Below, one piece after another: positions 39,979 through 52,900 of a stretch of 64,000 bases of DNA. Under the pieces are notes generated by a model that was not told where the DNA came from, ran no database searches, and was given only the letters and a program-made list of their open reading frames with translations. Position numbers and translations under genes: made by a program. This DNA comes from Varroa destructor (lineage: Eukaryota > Arthropoda > Arachnida > Mesostigmata > Varroidae), in assembly GCF_002443255.2 (NCBI RefSeq), contig NW_019211456.1:12298229-12362228 (forward strand), given 5' to 3'. Within the stretch, counting starts at the first letter, position 1. Every line of letters starts with the position of its first letter.

Positions 39979-42900
39979 TCATTTCTGTTTTTCGTCTAGT
40001 TTTTCAGCGGTGGACCTATCACTAGTGATTGGGGTCGTCGAACTAGCCGTAGGTCCTGCTAGGTTCAGTTTCGTGGTGAGCTCTTTTTGTTTCGAGCTTT
40101 CCCTTTTCTGACGGGCTAAAACTAGCACGAACATTGCTGTTTCATAAAACGTGAACTGACATGCGGACATGGCCATTGCCTTCATACAGGATGGTACATA
40201 GCCCTTAAAGAAGCCTAACGGACCTTCCGTTTCAAAGACAGAACGTGCGCAGCTTACTAGCCCTTCGTAATTCCCAAATTTGTGCGTGTGGTCTTGAAAT
40301 CCTTGCACCTGCAAAAGGGAACGGTGATAGCCTGATGAAACACATTGGATATACACCAGATTAAAATTTTTTTATTATATTCTGTCTAGATACTAAACTT
40401 TACGATTAAGAGATTCTACAATCTACCATTGTGTTGCTTATCAGCTGAATAAAGAACTGATTTGAATTGCTATTTACTATTTGAACATACCTGTAAGCGC
40501 TTTTTGATAAGATCAAAAGGATAAACAAGTGTCTTCCCTGCAAAACCAGCCAATGCACCTGAGGCAATATTTGAGGGTACATATGGTATATCGTCAAAAA
40601 TCGCACGGAAAAGATAGTAAAAACTGAAACACGCCCCATTGTACGGTGTAACCTGTAAAAGACACATCTTTATATTGCAATGGTGTTACATTAACACTTC
40701 TAAATGGTTAGAAATCGATAATTTGACGAAATATTTTTATTGAAAATTTATAATGCACCCAAGCAATTTGAAACCGGTAGGTTCCTTTGGGAAAACACGA
40801 TATCCGATTAAATACGTACGAAAATAAGGATAACTTAAGTCTGCACATATATTTTTAACCTTATGATTTATTATCAAAGAAAAAAAATTATAAACTTGTC
40901 ATGTCATTATCTAATCATTTACCTGAAGAATATTGGAGAAAAACCCCTTGTAGAAGGCCAGAGGACCCTCCCGACGTCGCATCGTTACGATGGCATTGAA
41001 CATGCCTGAGTACGTCTTTGGTTCACCCTGAGCCACCAATCTAGTGCGTAAAACATCCAACGGGTGAGCTATAGTCATGGCCATACCTCCGCCAACAGCC
41101 CCGCTAAAATCAAACAATGGTAATCGAAGAAACGAAAAAACGATCATTTATTTTGAGGAAAGTAACACAAAGTACGACGCATCCATTTGGTGCTCTTTAG
41201 GCATACTATTTACTTTAGAAAACCACTTTCAAAATTGGACACATCCTGTCACGTCTTTAAGTGGCACCTGTTGCGTATCCTGGCTGCGATTGCCGTATTT
41301 TGATGTAACTACGGCTTGATTTTGCAGTGTTTTTTGTCGACAATTTTTACCTAAGAAAAGTTAAGTTCAAGCACACAGGACGAATAAAACCATCCTTGGG
41401 TCCATACCTCTTTTTAATTAATTCCGTAATTATTTAGAAAATCGCGTGAATCAAGGATTCTTGGGTTCCTCACTCCTTATAGGTTAAACATGGAACAGAG
41501 CTGAATGACTCCAGTCGCCTTAACGGCTTAATAATTCTCAGACCAAAAGCACTTTTGTTGGCTACCATGCAGCTTCCTACAACAAAGGCTTAACAAGGTT
41601 TAGCGTCCAAATAGACGATGAAAACGCGTTCGCGTATCGAGAACCTTCGCAAATAATGTCTTTCCCAAAAATGCGGTAAGACTTTACACAATATGCGTGC
41701 ACTGAGTAGTTAGGAAACAACTAAATCTACGAGTACATGGTTTCCGTAGAGCAGTAAAAAGCTCACAGGTTTGAAACGAGGTGGTTTGGCACGCTACTCT
41801 GCACCGAAATGTATCGTAACCTCGCTATTACGACGATCATCCTATCAATATGGTCGCCACAGATCTACAAAGTTTAAACAATACAAACCGCTGTCAGTGT
41901 CGTTGTACCATTAAAATTGAAGGATGAGATTGTACAGCGACTAGCAAAACGGTCGGTATAAAAACCTCAAAGCAAAACACGCGCACCTTTGTGTTCAGGC
42001 TTTGCCAACAGTAAGACTGTGAGCCGGTTCATCATTGTTAGAATGGCTGATCTCGTGCCTCAAAGCCGACAGACCTCCGTGGAGGATGGGTTTGATATTG
42101 ACGACCTCGTCCCTTGGCCACCGGCCCCGATGACGTAAGCGCTTCCCGGATTGCAGTAACATCAAGGTACTCTTTTGTTTAGTTTGATACGTTTATGATG
42201 CATTGAACATTTCTGTTTGCCATGTCTACGCTGTGGGTTTAATACTTTTATTCATCTACCTTTTAGTTAATCGCTATGGGTCCCTAACGCCATCGGGCGA
42301 AGTGGGGAAAGTTCCAACAAAAAAGATAACAAATTGCCTTGGAAATTTACCTTATTCGCATAGTTAACAGCACAGTGTCTTTGGCGTTACATTTAGGTGT
42401 ATGATACGAACCTAACACTATTTTAATAGCTTATTTTCCATTTATTTCGCACAGTGTAATGAGTTAACAATGTGGTAGGCACAGCTGATGCAGGCTACAT
42501 TTTGTGATTTTCATTAAGTTTGCTGCAGAAATTAATTAAAAACCAAACACATATGTAGCTTACCAAATAAAATTAGACATGAGATCGTTTCTGTTGGGGT
42601 AAAGTGTGTTCTTCGTGTACTCGAACCCGTAAAACTGGATGCCTCCATAGACGATACTTAACGTCTGCGCTGGTATGTTACCCTTCCAGAAGGCTGTGAT
42701 ACCTGAAGCGGCACATAAAGAAAGATAATATAAGTTAAACCCGTTAACTGCTCTACCTACACAATGTACATACGTCATTAGGATGTAACGTGGAAGTGCC
42801 ATTTCTTATAGCGCCAGCTTCTGTTTGGCGGCAACGTAACTGCAATACAGTTAGTATTGATAAGGTTTCGCACCCCAAACCGCAATCCAGCAAACATTGT

Positions 42901-44101
42901 ATGATTCAAATTTGTAAATTATTGGGATGAATCTATCTGAGTCAATCCCTAATTAAGAAAAATAAAGATATACAAAAAAAACTATCTAGCTAACTGATCT
43001 GGATAATTTTTTCAAAAAAAAAAAAACTAAAAAACGATTTTCCGTCGTTTTCATCTGGTGCTTAAGCTATTAGATATTACTTCGGAAATAAATAGCGTTT
43101 CGTCAACACTATCGAATAACTGATTTGAATCAAATAATCATAATTTTTTTTACCTTCTTCTTTCAGGATAAGGCGACAAGCCTGCTTTATCCCTGAGTAC
43201 TTTGCCGAGTCGCAGTTCTTCGTAATGGGATCTAGTTGTAGCTGGAATTTAGAAAAATACGTAAGTAGAATTAAGTAAGCAACTAATTTTTATATTCTCA
43301 TACAGATGAGCGTTGCTGACTTAAGGCAATAACGCTCTTTTTTTGGAATTACTTTTTTCTTAAACTGAGTGCACCTTCTCGACTGTATACTGTTCGTAAC
43401 ATGTTCCCGATTAAAAAACATTTAAACCTCATATATATATTTTTGGAGATAATTATGTAGTCAAGCCTCTATAGTGAAAGAGTGATTCATTTCTAACTTC
43501 CTTGAAAACTCTTATACATTGCGGTGCTTGCTATTCAACTAAGCGTGTACTATGATATAGTGGTTTTGATATACCTTGTGGCTTGAATATAACTTGAATA
43601 ACACTTCTCCAAGAACGATCAAACATAGAAGCTTGTTTTAACTCTCTGATAATCAGCTAAAGGCAAAGGTAACTAATAACTTGAAACATGACGCAATGCG
43701 TTCGTCCTGACACAAAATAACCGATTTGATGCGTATTCTCAATATTCTCAGATTCTCAACAACTCGGTATTCTCGCTTCACGTAAACATCAAAATAGTAA
43801 AACGATATTAACATCCGGCTTCCGTTCACATAAAATAAAACGATAATTTTTAATGTTTTTATGTTATATGCTCATTGAATTCGACAAACATCCTCATATT
43901 ATGCGTAACGGAATAATTTAAATGGCTGCTTTCGAATCTAACCTGAAAGCGAATTTTGAGAACGTCGAACGGTTGACAAACACATCGAGTAAGAAATCCC
44001 GATATGGAACCAGCCACGAAATGCAGTGCTAAGGTGTCTTTCTCTTTGGTGGGCCCCGATTTTGTGGCCGACGTTCCACCTACCTTTAGATGGCTAGACA
44101 T
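39979..44101 (-). CDS. SLC25A19: mitochondrial thiamine pyrophosphate carrier
   Basis: This protein exchanges cytosolic thiamine pyrophosphate across the inner mitochondrial membrane, supplying the cofactor of pyruvate and 2-oxoglutarate dehydrogenases. Exons in reading order: 44101-43943, 43241-43154, 42702-42564, 41103-40923, 40652-40491 and 40308-39979. Phases are 0, 1, 0, 0, 0 (the third exon ends in phase 0 only after joining TG to C), and all junctions are GT-AG. The product is 352 residues (family about 320). Three carrier repeats each carry the Px[D/E]xx[K/R] signature: QPFDVLKIRFQLQL, HPLDVLRTRLVAQGEPKTY and YPFDLIKKRLQVQGF. The second of these, with AQGEPKxY, is the mark separating SLC25A19 (fly Tpc1) from other carriers. 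EEGITAFWKGNIPAQTLSIV and EGPLAFYKGFFSNIL are the repeat-internal motifs. An extra Lys/Ser/Thr-rich C-terminal tail of about 35 residues follows the last helix. A candidate gene lies on the opposite strand inside the third-fourth exon intron. Confidence 0.93.
41957..41964 (+). promoter_or_regulatory. TATA box of the nested antisense candidate gene
   Basis: TATAAAAA lies about 80 bases upstream of the ATG at 42043, with GC-richer DNA between. A start about 30 bases downstream would give a 5' UTR of roughly 50 bases. It lies in an intron of SLC25A19. Confidence 0.5.
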
Positions 44102-44562
44102 GTCTTCGTAGTTAGAGCAATTGGGGGACGATGCTAATAGATTCGGATGGACTTCCTGAGGGTACTGTTGAAATTGAACACGATATCAGCTTCAATAAAT
44201 CAGCTCAGATTGTGAGTAAACGTCGAAATTGCAGGTGTATCATGTTAAGATTAAATCGTTTCCCAACTGGTGATATAAGCAACACCAAAATAATGTAACT
44301 AGTACCACCGATATTAATATAGACGATACTATATGTATAACGAGAAGAGAGCCACAGTTGCGGCAGATATGTGAAAAACAAGTCCCGTACAAATCCAGCG
44401 ACAGATTTCAATTTTATATGCGCCTCACGTCACCTGCTACGCCAGCGCTTTGCTATTAGGTTATTAGGAGAACTTTCCCTTCTGAATCGAAAGAAACAAA
44501 TACAGACTGGCGACGATGATGAAGCGCCTTTTGATCTTGCCATAAAAAAGAGGTCTCCATGA
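42043..44562 (+). CDS. candidate nested gene for a 64-residue acidic microprotein
   Basis: Exon 1 is 42043-42134: ATG, 30 codons plus AC, then consensus donor GTAAGC. It encodes MADLVPQSRQTSVEDGFDID and then DLVPWPPAPM. Proposed exon 2 is 44460-44562: acceptor GCTATTAG, phase matching (AC plus G), 34 codons to TGA. It contains LLGELSLLNRKKQIQTG, an acidic DDDEAPFDL and a basic end KKRSP. A TATA box precedes exon 1. The proposed intron of 2.3 kb spans the first three SLC25A19 exons in antisense. Exon 1 is well supported as a first coding exon. The choice of exon 2 is weaker: an alternative acceptor at 42266 would end the frame at once (TAA), leaving a 31-residue peptide. The function is unknown. 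The short acidic form could suit a complex subunit or a regulatory peptide. Confidence 0.4.
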
Positions 44563-45682
44563 CGGTACGTGTCTGCTTACGAACCTAAGGCAGAGCGCTT
44601 TCTAGGTGTGTGCTAGAAACCGGGACTAGACGCAACGCTTGTGTTAGATTAGTCAGCCCTCTGATGTAGTTTATATGACTTAAGGAAGATTTTTTGAGTT
44701 AACCTTGATGGATTTGTTTCAAAACATTAATATTACATACCATATTAACTATAAAGGTCGCGAGCAATTGTTAGCATTTTCAAATTAGCTAATCTATTGC
44801 ATTGTTATAAAACGTATTCTACAAATGGTACGTTGGCACTCTATAAGAGAGGAAGTTTTTAACACAAACAAAACAGCAAGCAGTTTCTGTTCTATCTGTT
44901 TCAACTGTTTAACAAATCAGTACTAAAATATTAACGTTTGCACACAGATATACAAAATCATTGGACTTAACTGAACTTCTACTAAATTATATATAATATA
45001 GATAGATTAACTAGATTCATCGAATACGGCTTCCAGTCATTTTAACTGAAAGTGCCTTCAGCGTAGAAGTACACTGTACTTGGACAAATAGATGTTTGAA
45101 CATGTGAAATCATTGGCTTCATCGAATCATAAAGACTTTTGGATTCTTTTTAAGGTTTTACAAAGCGTAAACCTAAATGGATAAAGTATAACTACAATAA
45201 TGATCGTAAAAACCTTTTAATAAGCAATTCTTTGAACGAACTTTCTGACAACTACAAAGGGGCATCGTGCATTATAGTTTGATATTTTCATATTTATGTA
45301 TCTTTAAAAGATACCTCTTGGGCAGTTGAAGAACTCATCTCAAGCTGAATTTCATTCGATTCCACACTTCACTCATTACTGCTACTCTCTGAAAAGTTAT
45401 GAAATCGATAACCAGACAGTTATGTGCACGAGGTTATTGCGTTCGATTTGTATTTACATTGGAGAGTCACGAAAACAACTATCATAACGAATATGTAACG
45501 TGCTGGCTTACTGCGAAAGCAAGGTTGATTTTAATTTCAGTTCATTTATATTCTGTGAATATATCTGCCATTGAAAAATAATTTTAAGGCCAATCGGCTC
45601 CAGGAATTGAATAAAATACAAAACACGCTCGTTCTCCATTGTTAAGTATAGGGTAATGCTCACACCCTCTGAGATATATATA

Positions 45683-45718
<36 letters not shown>

Positions 45719-48700
45719 GGAGTTATAACTCCACAATATTATTACTTTATGCAAATAACACGTGAGTTATAAACCTTCATCGAAATCTGCCTAAGGAGAA
45801 AGAAAGAGGCGCACCGTCTAAGCGAAATAAACCTATAACCAGCCTCGTCGAGTAAATAAATTATTAGCTATTTGTTAACAGTGAAGCACAAACGGACAAG
45901 GTCTCATGAAACCATTTTATACGTTTTGATGGTCTCCTTTGAGCCTGAGGTTTAAAAGTCGTACTTTTAATCGCATCAAACCTTTTTCACAAAGTGTAAC
46001 TATTATTTTATTGTTACAAGCCTAGGTCCACTATATTTTTTGTCTCAATAACGTTAACGCCATTCTCAACTTACTCTACCCTTCAACTGCATAACAACGT
46101 GTTACCCGCATTTCCCGGATCTGCCATGCACTAACAATTCTATAGAATTATATGCGTGAAGCCGCATAGAAAGTATACACCCTCGTTTATTTGTTTACCT
46201 AAAGCGTTTTGTAGCTTGTTTGTGTTGCATCGGTCACAAAAAAAGCCTTTGAAGAATTGAAGAAAATGATAACCATATATAACGGTAGTTATTCAGAAAT
46301 TTACTATTCATATCCAGCAGTGAGCTGTGCTAATTTGCTACCGGTAGATATATGGGCTAAACGAAAATAGCGTTTGAACCACATACTTGTGACTGTTAAT
46401 CAAATTCAGATTTCCTAAGAAGGCGAACTTTTACTGTGTAATACTTGCTTTGTACTTGCGTTAAACGCGCACACATGATACAGACCCCGACGATCTCACT
46501 CAATTTTCGTCACGACAAATAATTACAGTTTTTTCTCAGACAATTTTCCTACTTAAGCACGCAAGCAAGCTTGCTATAAAATTGTCAATGCTACACCGAT
46601 AGGAAAAATGGAATGTTCAAATGAGAAAATAATAAACGAAAAAGAGTCCGCGTGGGAACTCTCTAGGGGGCGCCAACATGGGTGGACGTTAATCGTTAGA
46701 GTTTAGCCTTGAACACGACTTAATAGCTGTCTGATTATGTGGACAAACTGGCAAAAGTTTGAAATGGCAATAGTGAACATTGCCCAGCACTTCTGTACTC
46801 ACCTCTGAGTCGAGCGGGGCTTCGACTTCGCATAGAGAATCACTTTGCAAAAGTTACCCACTCACCGATAGAAAAGAAAAACACCACATGATTCGGCAAT
46901 GAACTTCCCTCTCTCAAGTAGGTGACGGAAGTCGTCTGCTACAGAGAATGTATTGGTGGTAGAGAATGGAGTAGGATGAACTGAAACTGCTTTCCAGGCC
47001 TATGAAAAATAGTCCGCAATGCATTAGCCCACCAAATACCCGCTACGAACATTTAAATGTGGCTCTAAACTATGAAGGAGTAATTTTTTTCGGCGATGGA
47101 TGATAAAAGAAAACAAAGATACTCTTGTATAGTGTACTTGCAAAATTGTGAATTCTGAGTATTCATCTTTTTTAAACCAATATATTAAATTTAGATTACC
47201 GTTAGTCCATAACAAACGCATAGTCTACATAGAACCATTAAATCTAAATGCTCGGTTCTGTTAAAGTATGCTAAACGGAATTTAGTACTCAAAGATGAAA
47301 ATTTACTTTTATAACTCTTTATTTGTTAGCGTAGAGGAAACAAGATAGATATTATGTATATTCTACGATTTTACAGAGATAACAGACTTTGGATGAATAA
47401 GATTGTGAGTTTCACTGATTTCTGTCGGAGCGTAAAGAGCAACGATTATGTGAATACAGAGCCGCCATAAGATGATAATTAAAGGAGCGACTGCACCTTC
47501 TATGCATATTATTCTCAGTATTTGAGCCTCGAACGTCATCGACGAATAAAAATATGTTTTTGTATGAATCCGTAAGTTCTTTTATTAAAAAAAATCAGGT
47601 GCACCACATTGTTGCACTACTCATTTTATGAGCTTAGAATGCTGGCAGTGAGGCGTAATAAAAAATGTATTACGTGCTAAAAAAAAGGAGGTATGCCCAA
47701 CTACAACATCTGTAATCAATAACAGTTAAATCGAATATCTTTGTATTTTTCACTGAGTGAATAAGTTGTCTCCTTTTTGCAGTTCGAATCGTCTTCTCTA
47801 CATAACATCGTAGTTGTTCAACACCTTTTTTATTGGTTATTTCTTGTTGTAGAAACCTCATTTTTGTATTTTCTCAATAAAAGTCATTCACTGTCCACTT
47901 TAATGGACCAATAGAGTAAAATATGCAATTTATAAAGCTCGATATATGCATGTAAAGTTATATAATATATTTTCTTGTATTAAACGTATAATGTAACGAT
48001 TAAAAGTAAACACTGGTGTAGCACGTGTGTGATCTCCGCATAAAATAGCTACTGAAAATGTTTTAGCACATTTTCTCTATAACAACTACGACTAGCACAA
48101 TCTGTGTAAAACAAACTAAATTACGCTTGTGAAATTCTACTTTCGTATTTGAACAAATAAAACTTTTCGTTAAAAACAGAGTTACGATAGAACTTCATTA
48201 AATGGGGCTAAGCCTATAATAATTCTAACCCTGGTCTCACACACGGTACAGAGAATTATAGTTTTACCTCAACGGTATTTCAAATAGAAAACACAACTCT
48301 ACCAAACTCGCACATTTACAACTGATATTTTTGTTTAAGACATTCCCAGCAAATAATATGATACAGTAGTATAGAATAGTACCTATTCTCCCATACGTTT
48401 CCTTATAAATAGAGCTTATTTAGTTTTTTGACAAGATGAGAAATTATAATCAAGTTGAGTTGGTATGTACACCGTTTTGCAGTATCAATAAAGAAAATAC
48501 TTAATTAAATCTATGCCAAATTTGCCAGTTTGACTGATATTGATCTCACACTAATCTTCTAATTCGCTTCCAAGCAATCCTCGAATGATCAAAATGTTTG
48601 ACGGCTCATGTAAATACTATCATGAACCTACATGAATTAGGATCCTGTTAAATCAGGACACCGTTTACAATGATACCATGATACTTTCTGCTAGCAGATT

Positions 48701-49722
48701 CAGAGACTGTTTGAAGACACTGAAGAATTTTGCTTCGATTCCATCGAAAATTGATCTAGTTTATATTACATGTTATAATGGTGAGTTCTGAAAACATCAA
48801 ATTATGCGTATCGAATATAATGTTAGCTCACGTACATCAAATACTTCGGGTAAGCAATATTTAAATTATACGCGGCAAAAGAACTACAATACTGGTCGAA
48901 GATGTTAGCAGTCATGTCTAATCTCACTCTCTTTTTAAAAAGTTCTATCCGGCATGTAGCACCTTGGCACAGACCGCGAAATACATGTCATAACCGCAAA
49001 ACGTCAAATAAATTACTAAACAATTTTTAGGCATATACTGTATGCAGTAACTGTAATGTACATAATTTTCCTTTGTGTAAATGAAAATGACTCCAATCTA
49101 ATATAGAAAGATTGTATACCCAAGAGACCATTATACATCACACATTGCGCTAACGTAGAATGACCCATACCAATCTAACTTTTTCAATGACATTCATATA
49201 TAACAACATTATAGACAATCATTTGTCATCAATCAATTAAAATATTAATCTCTATCAACTACAGATTCTGGATTGCTGCTAGTAAATATACATTTTTTGC
49301 ATGATTGCGGTACTTGGGTAATGGGTTGCGATTTTCCATAAGCGATGGCTTCTGAAAACAGATACGATTTTGTTATTTACTCACTTAATTGAACCGCTGC
49401 TAATTTTAAACTGCGTTTGGCAAAAAATAAAAATGTGTTGATATTGTATGGTCAAACTCACACATTTGTAATCGGCGAATAGAAAAACGCCTTTATAGTT
49501 TTGGTTAAATAAATGGAATGTTTAATTTCAAGTTGAAATATCTATAAATAAATATAATAAATTAAACCTATGAATGATTCACTTAGTCTAACCGCATTTC
49601 GATTGGTTTGAGATACGACAAGTCATTTTTCTATTCCTGATTCAAATAAGTTCCGTGCTTTCCAAAAGATTTTTTGTTCCTTTAATGAAAGATAAACCAA
49701 TAAGCAAACGACTTGCAATCAC
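44563..49722. other. intergenic, no gene seen
   Basis: About 5 kb of AT-rich spacer between the divergently placed SLC25A19 5' end and the PRDM 3' end. Open frames are all at chance length and have no partner splice sites. It holds a long (TA)n tract and palindrome at 45673-45739. Confidence 0.55.
45673..45739. repeat. (TA)n tract joined to a perfect 28-base palindrome
   Basis: ATATATATATCTCTATAT-type tract (45673-45711) runs into the palindrome at 45712-45739, whose half-site is ATATTGTGGAGTTA. Every base pairs to the centre. Confidence 0.9.
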
Positions 49723-49728
49723 TTTATT
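49723..49728 (-). promoter_or_regulatory. likely poly(A) signal of the PRDM gene
   Basis: AATAAA on the minus strand about 190 bases beyond the stop codon at 49920. Confidence 0.5.
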
Positions 49729-49919
49729 ATATATGAAATTCCGCGACCGTGACATTTCGCAAGCCATTCCCTGTAACAAAGTTACCTACCAAAAAACGCA
49801 ATGGTGTGTAGAACAGCGCATTTCCACGCTACGATTGGCAACTTTACCTTATGAGAGTCCATGCTGCTCGATTCACCCCCCGGATCCCTCTCATCCTTTG
49901 CGCCTTTACCAGAATCGGT

Positions 49920-52900
49920 TCATGGCAGACGCCTATCCAGATTAGCAACCTCTTTAGCCTGCGTAGCGGCAACGTCCGGTCTATCCGGGTGAATCGTTCG
50001 CAGGTGTCGCAAAAGGGAACCGGCCAGCTTCATGGTCGATGTACAAAGCGGACACGAAAATATGCGACCATTATGCCTGCACCAGCATTGTAACACGTAC
50101 ACTTTAGTGGATACGATACAGCTTCTTCATTATTACGTTAAAGCTAAGATAATGCATTAGTTTACAGAGCTTTGAGCCCGTTTGATACAGAAAATAAGCG
50201 CTTGTGTACAAAACGTGTAAAGGATAAAAACATAAAGAGATTTTTATAAAAAAAAAATACATGTTGGCAATAGTTACAGGTGGCGCTGATGTTTCCTCAG
50301 TTGGTAAACACGATGAAATGCAGCTGGGCAAAGCGAACACCGATGTTCCCTTGGAGCTCCTTGATGGTCCAGTGAGTGCAACTCTAAAGACTCTTTTGAC
50401 GTAAAGCTACGTTTACATTCTCCGCACCAAAATTTCACTGACTAACATAATATACAAGCAGAAAATTATCCAAAATTAGGTATTATATTTCAAAAATGAA
50501 GTTATGTACAGTTCAAAGCCACCATGATTAGTATGGGTCCATTTGCTGTCCACTAAAATACAGCATCGACTCAAAGGAAACTAACGTCACTTAGAAAACG
50601 CACTGTAAATAAGTCAATTTATAGATACAGCCATTTAACATTTAACTATAATCGTCTATAGGTTATAGAAAAAATACATACAGTTTAATAAGAGCAGTTT
50701 ACGAGGAAAGCAAAAACCTCTAAGTCCTAGGTACTCCTAAGCGCCATTATGTATTGTAAGATCCTATTTTAAAATTCGAAAAATTGTCTATGGCCTACGC
50801 TTATTTGTCACTGTCTGTTTAAAGCAATTTTTGTCGACTAATAAGGTGTACTGCATCGACGAATCCACTGAAAAATGTAAGCGACAGTCATTTTTTGAGA
50901 GGATAATTTAACTGCTTAGCGCTGTAGATGAAATTACAACTATGTAGAATTGAGGTAACTACTGACATTAGTTTTGGCAATTTCATCTAATTTGCTTAGC
51001 GTAAATAGATACTCGTATCAATGCAAATATGAAGATTGCTAGGAACGAAGAATACTTCTACGTGTAGTTGTTATAACAAGCAAAACTGCGATTCTTTGCA
51101 TTGATTTTTACAAGAATAAATCTTATCACCGTATGACAAGAGGTTACAAGAGCTCTGCGAAAAAAAATACAATAGATTAGATTACAATATATATATATGG
51201 ATTTGTTTGTATATTTCTAAACAATAAATCCGTAAGGAAAATAAAAGTAGTGCCTCGAATGCGAATGACAGATAGAACTCGAAATAATTATTTTGAGGCT
51301 TCCCATTATACGCTATTTATTGTAACTGTTACGAGTAACGTTATATAATTTTACCTGATGGGAGGAAATTAAGTGTTTCTCAAGATTTATCTTCTGGTTG
51401 TAACCCTTTTCGCAATGCGGGCATCGGAAGCGGTAGTTTGTGCTATGGCTACGCAGATGAACCCGTAAGCTACTCCTGGAAGACAATCCTTTACCGCATC
51501 TGTGAAAGCACACCATTGACACTCATAAGAAAGGGAATCTTCGCCGTTTACTCACGTGACATTGAAACAGCGGCTATTGCACATAGAAAACGTTGCTTTA
51601 ACTTCTACGGTATGGTCGCGAACACCTAGAAGTGACGTGTGGTGTACGTAAACGGGGCGTATACATTGAGCACTTTGAAATGCTTCTCGTGAAGATAGAT
51701 AGGCATTCCTAGTCAAAGCATCGCATAGAAGATTGAAATTTGTTATGGCGCCATAGGACACAGTTTACTGCATTAATCGTCAAAAGCATAATTAAGTATT
51801 CATCATGGCATCCACAGGTATGTAAGAGACACTCACATGTAGCAACAATGGGTGCTGTTTGTCGTAACTCTTTCTGCTGATGGATATGATAATACCGCAG
51901 TACCCGAAACGTCTTTTCCTTCGGCTGCTTCATTACTGAGCACTTTTACATCAGGCAGTGGTAAGCTCTGTTGTTGTTGCTGCTGCTGCTGCCGTTCTCG
52001 ATGACGCTGATGTGTGGCCTTGTGCCCTTCGAGGCCATCTTGACGATGAAAAGATTTTCCACATTCTGCACAATTGAATGCAGGGTTAGTATGCCTTAAT
52101 CTGTGCTTGTTTAGTGACGACGTTGAGGATAGAAATGCCCCGCAGGTCTGAAAACCGACGAGCGAACATTCGACCTTAACAATAACTACTATCCTTAATT
52201 ATCTTATTTTCTATGTCAGGCACCTAAAAGATGCCAGACATAGCATTACACCAGTTACCTGGCTGATAGCATCAATTTGATTATTAGCATTATATCAATT
52301 AGAATATGGCGCAAGTGAAGTTTTCAAATAGAAGGGTTACGCTATGCATAGTCTTTTTGATACCTCACAGACGAAGCCGGGCGCTGTTGTCTCCAGATCA
52401 ATTTCCCTCAAACCTTCTTCTCCTTTGACAAGACAAAGGTGATACTGTAGAGACGATTGCAAGTAAAATGATTGCTCGCAACGTTCGCACTGAAATTAGA
52501 AATGGTATTTAATCAAAATCTGTAAATCGCATACGAAAATAGATTATTGGAGATTTTTTGAATTTTGAGGAAATGCTCATCTAGATTAATGCAGGTCGAG
52601 TCAAAAAGAGCTGGAGTTCGAATTTTGACTTGCCAGCGGGGAGTCTTGGCCTTTTTTGAAAACCTCGCATTTGTTTTTTTATGACATCAACGCTGCGTGC
52701 ATCGCCAGATCTGCTTAAGGTTTTGGCGACAAGAATCTGGAATCACTGGTTCGAGTACTGCTCTGCGACTAGGCATAAATGTTACACAGTTGTCTCCCTC
52801 CGAAATGCATGCTGAAAGAGTTGGGTAAAATAAGAAAAAAGATGGTGTGCTTCGTCCCTCAAAGTATGTAGATACTTTCATAATAAATATGAGGGCGGTA

